From positions 372,001 through 436,000 of the forward strand of contig JASVEC010000027.1 of NCBI GenBank assembly GCA_030770535.1: DNA of 64,000 nucleotides. Reading direction: 5' to 3'. The position numbers were made by a program, and so were the translations under genes. Position 1 is the first letter of the stretch. Each line of letters starts with the position of its first letter. This document shows, piece by piece, positions 56,374-64,000 of the stretch. The notes beneath the pieces were generated by a model. The model was given only the letters and a program-made list of their open reading frames with translations. It was not told the DNA's origin and searched no databases. The stretch is from Batkoa obscura. Taxonomy: Eukaryota > Entomophthoromycota > Entomophthoromycetes > Entomophthorales > Batkoaceae.

Positions 56374-56684
56374 GCTATAAGGCAGTTAATAATAAATATT
56401 TTTTAATAAACTTTTATAAATATATACATTTATTTACATACTACAACTTTGATAATATCAATGTATAGGCTATATTAGCAAAAGCCTTGCTAATTTAGGA
56501 ATTTGTATTGAATTTAATAGAAATTCCACTAACTTACAATATAAATTATAACAAAATAATTTAAAACTGTATCGGATACTTTTGGTTTTTAATAAAAAAA
56601 TTATTTTTACAGGATTTTAAGCAAAGTTTTTAAAATATAAATATTTAAAAATTAAATAAAAAATGAAACCAATTTAGATATCCT

Positions 56685-57209
56685 TATATATTAATTATTT
56701 AAATAATAATGATAATTTTAAATTAGTTAATTTAAAAATTTATAAAAATATATTGCATTATTAAACTTACGAATTTTATTTAAAAATGTTATTGTTACTA
56801 AGTTTGGAAGCGTAATATTTATTGTATAATAAAAAAACTGTAAAAATTTCTTAGTTAATTATTTATAATAAGTTAGGGAATTTTAGTTTTAATAATCAAA
56901 TTAACTTATATATAAAAAAATAATATATAATAATAAGCAAAGTACAAAATGAATAAACAATTTGTATTAATAATAAATTATATAAAAAACTAATAAAAAA
57001 TAATACAGTTAAAAATTGAAATAAGTTTATTAAAGTTAGATGCAATAAAATTTATTTTATACTTTGCATTAAAGTGCTATATATAAAAAATATACTATTA
57101 GTTATAACTTTTTATTATAATTGCTACTTATAGATATTGAAATATGGAAATAATGTTTTTTATGATTAAAAAGTAAAAAATTTTAGCTTGATTATATATA
57201 AATTTATAA
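56685..57209. other. Very AT-rich intergenic DNA, nothing seen
   Basis: Almost no G or C; no gene or repeat recognised. Confidence 0.5.
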
Positions 57210-57315
57210 ATATGGGGATGTATTTTTGTGTTTAATGATTTTACTAACAATTTTCCACTCAAATAGTATTTAAGAAACGGAAAAAGTGATGAAACCAAAA
57301 CACCCCCCCCCTATA
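57210..57315 (+). mobile_element. Miniature element family A, copy 13
   Basis: ATATGGGGATGTATTTTTGT to a run of C's ending TATAT. The C run is longer than in other copies. Confidence 0.85.
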
Positions 57316-57601
57316 TATATACATTTAAATAAATTTTAAATAACTAATAAAAAAAACATTTTTATATAAGTAGTTTAAAATTAAATAAAAAAACGACTAA
57401 TTTCATAACATTATGCTTAACCCGTAATTTTTGTTAAAAAATTAAATTAGATAAAAATTAAATTAAGCTTTTAAACTAATTTATATAAAGCATAACAATT
57501 TAATAAGTTTGCTTTTTTAATTTTGTTTTTATTGTGGGATATAAATTTGTAAGTAAACATTATAAAAACAAACATATTAATATTCAAAAAACACTTTTTT
57601 T

Positions 57602-57705
57602 ATATAAAGATGTATCTTTGTGTTTAAAAGTTTTACTAATAATCTTTCCACTCAAATAGCGCTTAAAAGATGGAAAAAATGAAGAAGTCAAAAACACATT
57701 TATAT
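57602..57705 (+). mobile_element. Miniature element family A, copy 14 (decayed ends)
   Basis: Core CTTTCCACTCAAATAGCGCT and AAAAGATGGAAAAAATGA are intact, but both tips have lost their G and C runs. Confidence 0.75.
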
Positions 57706-57924
57706 GTTTAAAGCAATTTTGACAATATTTGTTATTTTAATTTTTTAATTTGGCTTATGATTTAAATTTATTAGTTTAGTTTCAAGTATATTAAAATTTA
57801 ATTTTACAAAATTTAAAAAAAAGCTATAAAGATAAATTTAATAATATGAACCTAGCTTTTTAAATTACATATTTTAATATTATTAAAAATACGATTTATA
57901 TTAATTTATATTTAATAATAATAT

Positions 57925-58033
57925 TTTTATTATTTTAATTTTTGAAACTTTAATAATTTTACTGATAGCTTTTTCACTCAAATAACGTTTAAAAATGAAA
58001 AAAGTGGTAAAATCAAAAAAAACACCCCCATAT
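57925..58033 (+). mobile_element. Miniature element family A, copy 15 (left end decayed)
   Basis: The right end AAACACCCCCATAT is sharp and shares its ATAT with copy 16; the left ~30 bp are barely recognisable. Confidence 0.75.
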
Positions 58034-58137
58034 GAAAATGTATTTTTTTATTTAAGAATTTTACTAACAATCTTTCCGCTCAAATAACGCTTAAAAAATG
58101 TAAAAAAATAATGAAACCAAAAAAAACATCCTCATAT
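58030..58137 (+). mobile_element. Miniature element family A, copy 16 (abuts copy 15)
   Basis: ATATGAAAATGTATTTTTTT to AACATCCTCATAT, in the same orientation as copy 15 and overlapping it by the shared ATAT. Confidence 0.88.
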
Positions 58138-58449
58138 ATTAACTTTGTTTTTTTAATATTAAATATTTTTTAAAAGCTAGGATCAAATTAGTAAAAGTTT
58201 TATTTATAAGTTTATCAATTATAACCAGGCTTAATAATAAAATAAACATTTAATTTTTTAATTTTATCTTTAATTAAGTTATCCAAAAATATATTAAAAA
58301 CTGACTTATATGAATATCGTTTTATTATTTTATTATTTTATTATTTTATTATTTTAAAAAACTTTTTTATTGTTTTTATTACTTTCTTAAATTTCATTTA
58401 ATTTAACTGGCGTTTATTTTACTATTATTTCCATTCAAATTAGTTTATT
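58138..58449. other. AT-rich intergenic DNA with a TTATT run
   Basis: No gene; TTATT-type pentamers repeat about seven times at 58319-58355. Confidence 0.45.
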
Positions 58450-58547
58450 ACATAAAGGTGTTTTTTTTGGTTTCATCTTTTCCGTTTTTTGAGTGCAATT
58501 TGAGAGGAAAAATTATCAATAAAATTATTAAACAAATACATACTTAT
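58450..58547 (-). mobile_element. Miniature element family A, copy 17 (decayed)
   Basis: Recognised from AAGGTGTTTTTTTTGGTTTC, GAGTGCAATTTGAGAGGAAA and TTAAACAAATACATAC; tips eroded. Confidence 0.7.
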
Positions 58548-58935
58548 TAGCTTTTCTTTTGTTTATAAGATAATTTTCTTCTTCGATTTTATTTTTATAA
58601 TAAAATAATCATATTTTTGAATTTTAAATTATTAATTTTAAATACTAATTCCTTTTATAATTTCAAACGTATTATTAATCAAATTTAATAATAGTATAAT
58701 TATTTAATAATAATTTATTTTTATTATTAAAACATTTGGATTGATCCAAATCTTAGTTGAGCACTTTTGAAAATTTTATTTAAACCAAACAGTTATGTAT
58801 TTAAAAAAAACGCCCTTAAATCTAAATTGGTTTTATAATATATGAATAAAATTTAAACAACTATTAATTATATATCTAAACAAGATAACAAACTATTTAT
58901 AAAATCAACTAACCGAATTACAAAAGATTTAACTT
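58548..58935. other. Intergenic, nothing seen
   Basis: AT-rich; no gene recognised. Confidence 0.5.
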
Positions 58936-59889
58936 TTATTTTTTAACAGCTAAAAAAGAATTCAAAGGTCTATTATCTTCCGAATACTCTATACAATCTA
59001 CTAAAACTTGAAACTGAGAACCAAATTCCTTTACCAGTTCACCAGGAAGTAATCTTTTACCAGATTCAAAGGAAGGCTCATAATCTGAGCAACCCTCTAA
59101 ATGTAAAAAAGTAGAAAAGAGTAAGATACCACCCGAAGCTAAAAGGGAGTACAGGTGAATGAAACTAGCCCTTTCTAAATATCGGACACAAAGGATAAAC
59201 TGAAATTTATTTGTATTGATAAAAGGAATCTTGTTAATATCATTATGAAGTAGTGTTTGATTTTTTGTATATAATTTAAAAGTGGAATCAGGCAAAAACT
59301 TTAAACGTATTAATTGTTTTAAATTAGTTTGTAAATCTAAATTACTAAAAAGTAGTTCTACTCGATTTAAAGCAGTCTGCACACAATCTATCCCGTATAA
59401 GTGAAACTTTTTATTGTTAAATGCCAACCATGCCATATCCCTACCACTACCACATCCTATGTCCAATGTGTTCCAATGAGGCTCATGATCAAACTTTTCA
59501 TTCAAAATGGTTTCAATTAGTCTTAAATTCCTCAGTAAAAAAGGCGCTGGGGAAAATAATAATCTATTATACTTATAATCAGTTGCTAATAAATCAAACT
59601 CTTCAATCAGTTTCCAAAATAAACTATTGCATTTAAAAACTTGTTTTATTTTCCAACCCCTTTGTTTGATCTTTTCAACTAGCTCCATCTCTGTCCCTTT
59701 TTCCGAAATTAACATATTTAGCCCTTCGTTTTTGTTTGGAAGTTCACACCATCTTAATTCAAATTTTTCGTTATATGGTATATAAGTGCTTCCTTTGACA
59801 TAGTTGCTACTTTTTACTGTTGTACGGATATCTAATAGTTTGTCTTTTTCTTTCCAGGTTTGAATTTGCTGTCGTAATTCCTCTTCCAT
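58936..59889 (-). CDS. Rhodanese-like/SAM-dependent methyltransferase fusion
   Basis: A single-exon frame of 317 residues. The C-terminal part is a class I methyltransferase: motif I TLDIGCGSGRDMAWLA (141-156), then HLYGIDCVQTALNRV (motif II acidic residue), and NKFQFILCVRYLERASF (motif IV region), ending LLASGGILLFSTF. The N-terminal ~90 residues (LLDIRTTVKSSNYVKGSTYI then ELRWCELPNK) look like a rhodanese fold: DIR...GS.YIP is the usual DVR...GHIPGA start. No catalytic Cys is evident at the active loop, so this part may only bind. Fungal and plant proteins of this architecture exist, with unknown substrates. Between the domains FSPAPFLLRNLRLIE is well conserved in the family. Confidence 0.78.
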   Translation of the reverse strand: MEEELRQQIQTWKEKDKLLDIRTTVKSSNYVKGSTYIPYNEKFELRWCELPNKNEGLNMLISEKGTEMELVEKIKQRGWKIKQVFKCNSLFWKLIEEFDLLATDYKYNRLLFSPAPFLLRNLRLIETILNEKFDHEPHWNTLDIGCGSGRDMAWLAFNNKKFHLYGIDCVQTALNRVELLFSNLDLQTNLKQLIRLKFLPDSTFKLYTKNQTLLHNDINKIPFINTNKFQFILCVRYLERASFIHLYSLLASGGILLFSTFLHLEGCSDYEPSFESGKRLLPGELVKEFGSQFQVLVDCIEYSEDNRPLNSFLAVKK

Positions 59890-60157
59890 GCTATCTTTAT
59901 TTTAATTTGTTCTCATCAATTATCTATATTAGGACAGTGGCAATAAAATTGTACCACTTTCGATTATCCAAAACGGGCTTTTATAATTGTATTGTGTCGA
60001 TAAATAGGATAAAAACTATACAAGTTGGCATTATTAGATAAACGCTTTGATGGAAATTTCAAGGTTAAAGCACTTTTGATAATTAAATGAATTTTATTGG
60101 CTGTTATTAGGTAAACCAGAAAAGATATTTTTTCATCAAACATCTTTTAATAAAATA

Positions 60158-61124
60158 ATGTCATTAAAAGGATATATTGAAAGTAATTAAAATGAACAGA
60201 GTATAATAAATAAAACAAATTAAAAAAGAAATAGAACTTGAGAGTCTCCCTATAGATCTACAAAGGAACTTACAATTGATGCGAGAGTTAGATGCTAGTT
60301 CTCAATGTAAATTCACGTTTTTTTATCAGCTGTAAACAAAACTAAATTTCAATTTAAACTAGCTTTGATAAAAGAAGTGGAGACAGATACCAATTATTTA
60401 CTTGAAAATGTAGACTTAATGGAAGACAAACAGCGGTATGAAGTTTTAAGAAAGATGACTACCAGCTTTGGCCACGCTTTAAAACAAGGTGAAGAAAAGG
60501 TTTCTTTGGCCGCTCAAACTTATAATTTGGTAAACTTATTTTTTTATTTTTTATTTCTTATTTTATTTTTTAATGTTCTCAGACGGACCAAACCATCCGT
60601 AAACTAGAAGAAGAGCTAGAAAGGTTTGAGCAGAGTGAGTTGATTCATATTAAGCCTATTAAAGAAATGAGCGACAAAAGAAGTAATTTAAAAAAGAATG
60701 AAGGTTCACAGCCAAACAAAAGTAAATTTGATTTAATTTCATTAATCAATAATTATTTATTGCTTTTTTTAGAGAAAAAAGAAAAACATGAACTTATCAA
60801 AAGTCGTGGAAAAGATAAAGAGTATACTTTAATCTTATCAAGTTATACTTGAGCTAAAATTATATAGTGATTCTAACCATATGAATGCTGATCCAAACGA
60901 GCCTACTTACTGCTATTGTAATCAAGTATCCTATGGAGATATGGTAGGGTGTGATGACGAAACAGTAAGTATTTTATAATATAGCGTATAATTAAGTACT
61001 TAAAATATAATAGTGTGTAAGAGAATGGTTTCATTACCAATGTGTTGGACTTAAGACTCTTCCTAAAGGAAAATGGTACTGTAATGATTGTGTTGCCAAA
61101 CGAAAAGCTGCTACACGTAAATAG
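60158..61124 (+). CDS. ING-family PHD-finger protein
   Basis: Seven exons in phase: 60158-60182, 60235-60306, 60363-60529, 60583-60721, 60773-60821, 60868-60964, 61014-61124; 219 residues. The N-terminus [32 protein letters not shown] is the ING leucine-zipper-like helix. A basic linker ([16 protein letters not shown]) gives a nuclear signal. The C-terminal PHD finger has the full C4HC3 set: [20 protein letters not shown], then [10 protein letters not shown] and GKWYCNDC. This finger binds trimethylated H3K4, and ING proteins (Yng1, Yng2, Pho23 in yeast) guide histone acetyltransferase or deacetylase complexes. Which complex is unclear. It is divergent from the methyltransferase gene, 268 bp between starts. 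Confidence 0.9.
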
Positions 61125-61311
61125 GAAGTTAGTCTTTCTTTAGTCAAATTATTTAAGTTATATAATGAAGCTATATTTTTTATAGTAGATAATATGTAAT
61201 ATTTTTTTGGTTTTTAAATAAAAGGAAATAAAGATAATAAGTTAAAGATGAATAAGTAGTTTTATTTACAGAAATATAAAATAAAGTTAAAAGAAAATTG
61301 CTAATAAAAAA

Positions 61312-63403
61312 TTAATTTGTTTTTTTCCAAGAAGAGATATTAATTCTGCAAAAGGGACATATATCCATTTGATTAATACATTCCATACAGAAACCATCAT
61401 GTTTACATGGTAACAGTTGAAATCCAGCTTCATTTAAGTAACATATCTGACATTTATCATCTAATTTGTCATCTTCTTGTAATTTTTGATTTAAATATTT
61501 TGGTCCCATCTTTATCGTTTGAGTTAATTGGCCATAATCACTTAATAATCGATAGTCTTCTGTTGGACTAAATCGGAATGGTAAATTACCAAAGTTAACT
61601 AATACTTGTTGATAACTTGTTAGTGAAATCCCCGGTTTTAGTCCTCCTTCAACTTCACAAAATAAGTTTATATCTCCTGGCTCAAAGTAATAAGTTCCTC
61701 CTAATTCTTTACCATTTAATGTATAATATCCACTTCCTTTATCTAAATCTATGTAAACGCCAATAATATCACCTTTGTTATTATTAATATTATTAATATA
61801 TTGTAAACATAATTATGTATTATCTTTTACCACTTTTCCATGAATTTATTCCATATAAAGTGGATTCCCCTTTATACTATTTAATCGTTAATTTATTATT
61901 ATTAAACCTTGACTTTAATTACCCAATTCAAGTTACGTAGACCATCAAAGCCAAAAGAATGCTCTTCATCACCAATACCTAACAAATATAGTAAATATAA
62001 TTCCTACGTTTGAAACTATAAGAGTAATACCAACACCATCCTCCGGTTTAAATTTTGCTGCTTGAGTGGCCCAACCCACCTGCATAATACCACCAGAAAG
62101 CAATAATACTTCAAAGTACCATTTACCTTAATAAAAAACTGAGTTGTATATAGTATAAATTTATAATGTTATGTTACCATCCGTAACACAAGTGGTGCCT
62201 AAAGTAGTAGCAAACCCAATTCTGTCATTTCGACACTATAAATTTATATTATAAAAAACAAATGATAGATAGTAATAAGTTAATTTACTTGGCTTAAATC
62301 TTCCGAAAACTTAATAAATGAACTCGAGCTACACCAATCTAAAGCGCAATTGATATCTGAAAATAAAGCTTCTTGAGCAGCCTTTTATTTTATAACAGTT
62401 AATAATTTACAAATAGTATTATAAACAAATTCTTACTTGGTTTGGAACTGGGATTTCTAAAACAAAAATAAGTAAAGGAGTCTTAATAACTATTCAATAT
62501 AAAATTACCCAAAAAATCAACCTTAGAGTGCAATACACAAAACTTAATCTGATGAGTTAAATTCGACTTTAGATTCAACTTGTCAAGATAATCTTTAAGC
62601 AATTGTTTATAATTAGCTTCCAACAACTTTTGTTTATTCTCATCTAAAGTAACAAAATTAATATTAGTAGATAATAATACTAGAATATCGATCTTCAACT
62701 TACTAGTCAGTGCAAAATTTTCTAATGAAATAAAAGTAAATAGATGGGTATAATGGCTATAATCTCCTTTAATATTATCAAGTAATAGTTCCATAACATC
62801 ATTATCGAATAGTTTACTACTCCCTTTACCAGCTAATTTTTCCGCAATGATACCTAATATAATGGAACTTATACAACGTAATCGATCACTTTCCTCTTGA
62901 TTTTTTACTAATAATTGGAATAAAAGATTAGTCTCATATTAACTACTATTATAAGTTAATCTACTAGTTTTTATTTTTTTAACAATTTTTTGTACTAATT
63001 TATTCAAGGTATCAAAATTTGGTAACGCTGTAATCTCTATTGTTTGTTGTTGTTAGAAAATATGACTTAATTGCTAAGTTCAAGTTCGTTACCTAATATA
63101 TGCGATACTAATTGGGGACTAAGTTCATCATGGGTATCCAAAGTGTCCATTAGATACAGTAACACATCGACGAATCTTTTTGCTAGTAATAGAACATTAG
63201 TGTCTCTCCCTTAATGAGTTGGCGTATCATCAATTTGTAAGTTTACCTTGATGAGATAACTGAATTAACTCTTCGGTAGCTTTAATAACCTCTTCACTTG
63301 TATCATTAAAAATTAAAGACAATCTAGATAATTGAACTAATCTTTCAAATTGGTTTTTAATTCTATATTTGTGATATCTTTCTCTTAAGTTAGTTAATAG
63401 CAT
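61312..63403 (-). CDS. RSPRY1-type SPRY and RING E3 ubiquitin ligase
   Basis: Eleven exons in phase: 63403-63247, 63209-63093, 63036-62947, 62907-62509, 62456-62437, 62381-62289, 62235-62178, 62126-62031, 61978-61923, 61876-61831, 61772-61312; 530 residues. The N-terminal helical region matches animal RSPRY1 (LGIIAEKLAG, ELLLDNIKG, FTFISLENFALTSKLK). The SPRY domain reads GKWYFEVLLLSGGIMQVGWA, GIGDEEHSFGFDG, WKSGDIIGVYIDLDKG, LTSYQQVLVNFGKLPF. The C-terminal RING is CQICYLNEAGFQLLPCKHDG then FCMECINQMDICPFCR. Expected role: substrate-directed ubiquitin ligase with the SPRY domain picking targets. Two introns are only 37 and 39 bp. The 39-bp one (62946-62908) is needed to skip an in-frame TAA. 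Confidence 0.88.
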
Positions 63404-63852
63404 AATAATTGACTAAATAAACAAAAAATAAAAAACAAAAAATTAGAAAATAATAATAATAGTGTGTCTATTAAAATTTAATATAAAACTATAATTTATT
63501 TCTATCTAATTTCAATAAATTAAACTAAATTTAGTAAATTTTAATCAAAAGTTAGAATTCGCTTTTTATTTAACAAAGTTGATCTTATTCGAAGCTTATC
63601 GTATTTATAAATTTATACGCTTCAAACATCCTTCTTATTAAGCTTAATTTTTGATCTCCAACTTAGTAATTGTAAAATTAATCTTTAAAGGATATTTTTT
63701 AATTTTGAGTAGCTTGTTATTTTAATAAAAATGATACATGAATTGATTTTAAACAAATATATTATTATTATGCTTTATGATTTAGTTTATTTATGATTCA
63801 AAAAAATGCAGTTTTTATTATTTTAATATATTCTAATCCATATAACCGTTAA
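63404..63852. other. Intergenic, nothing seen
   Basis: AT-rich stretch between the RSPRY1-like gene and the tRNA gene. Confidence 0.5.
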
Positions 63853-63934
63853 GTCAATTTGGCCGAGCGGTCTAAGGCGTTGCACTTAAGATGCAATCTC
63901 GAGAGAGGCGTGGGTTCGAACCCCACAGTTGACA
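63853..63934 (+). tRNA. tRNA-Leu(UAA)
   Basis: A 7-bp acceptor stem (GTCAATT/AGTTGAC, one G-U pair) with discriminator A. The D-arm is GGCCGAGCGGTCTAAGGC. The anticodon stem TTGCA/TGCAA carries loop CTTAAGA, so anticodon TAA. A long variable arm (CTCGAGAGAG) marks a class II tRNA, and the T-arm is GTGGGTTCGAACCCCAC. Internal A and B boxes are present, and a TTTT terminator lies at about 63940. No intron. It decodes UUA, the most used Leu codon in this AT-rich genome. Confidence 0.95.
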
Positions 63935-64000
63935 TTAAATTTTGCACTAAATAGGAAGTGAATTATAAAATTTTATTTTCAATTTAAACTTCCCCATTTA

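Larger units (their letters stand above)
54921..56684. mobile_element. Fold-back element: perfect 773-bp inverted repeats around a 218-bp spacer
   Basis: Arms 54921-55693 and 55912-56684 match base for base wherever I compared them and are equal in length. Each arm holds a segment like the right end of the 33791-36667 transposon (from ATTGGTTTCATTTTTTATT, with GTATCCGATACAGTTTTAAA) followed by an LTR copy. The spacer carries a ~100-bp scrap matching the transposase gene near 35143-35233 in reverse, plus a family A element. The tips have lost the GGGGGTGT of the master. So it is a dead, internally deleted relative that underwent inverted duplication very recently, or an assembly artefact. Confidence 0.85.

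Noticed and set aside
4195-58547. Regular repeats as a CRISPR-like array
   Set aside because: Copies are kilobases apart, in both orientations, with inverted ends, in a spliced eukaryotic genome.

Overview
This window looks like nuclear DNA from a very AT-rich fungus. Intergenic DNA is almost only A and T, most introns are 33-66 bp with GT...AG ends, and the gene set is fungal: a GPI-anchored chitin/polysaccharide deacetylase, an aquaglyceroporin, PXR1, nuclear poly(A)-binding protein, an ING protein and Ecl1-like zinc proteins. An early-diverging lineage such as Entomophthorales (Conidiobolus-like) would fit. That placement is inference; no rRNA or mitochondrial marker is present.

Layout. 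1-3.7 kb: a PPR protein (running off the left edge), an Ima1_N zinc protein and an EF-hand protein. 4-20 kb: gene-poor, repeat-rich, with a broken glycosyltransferase-like gene, a chitin deacetylase, two decayed copies of secreted-protein genes and an aquaglyceroporin. 20.5-26.8 kb: a compact housekeeping block (PXR1, mitochondrial bL17, PAB2/PABPN1, a SPOUT1-type methyltransferase, an MFS transporter). 28.5-33.2 kb: an Ecl1-like gene, a solo LTR and two intact secreted-protein genes. 33.8-36.7 kb: a DNA transposon with 26-bp perfect terminal inverted repeats and an open 567-codon transposase frame. 36.8-44 kb: a repeat-protein pseudogene, a seven-exon CPSF-A/DDB1-family gene and a second Ecl1-like gene. 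46.8-53.97 kb: a CW-type zinc-finger-like protein, a zinc-ribbon protein, a ZIP transporter, GPATCH11 and a Nudix hydrolase. 54.6-58.6 kb: a transposon graveyard built around a 773-bp perfect palindrome. 58.9-63.9 kb: a rhodanese-like/methyltransferase protein, an ING protein, an RSPRY1-type SPRY-RING ligase and tRNA-Leu(UAA).

Most striking is the mobile-DNA system. A roughly 107-bp miniature element occurs about 17 times. Its two ends match the two different ends of the 2.9-kb transposon, so transposon and miniature element look like master and passenger. The transposase superfamily could not be named. Related ends also form the large palindrome, whose spacer keeps a scrap of the transposase gene.

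The secreted-protein pair at 31-33 kb and its decayed, collinear copy at 14-15.6 kb, with the duplicated Ecl1-like gene at 28.7 and 43.7 kb, show repeated local segmental duplication. Many genes are multi-exon and were assembled by hand from splice sites, reading phase and family matches; small exon boundaries could be off.
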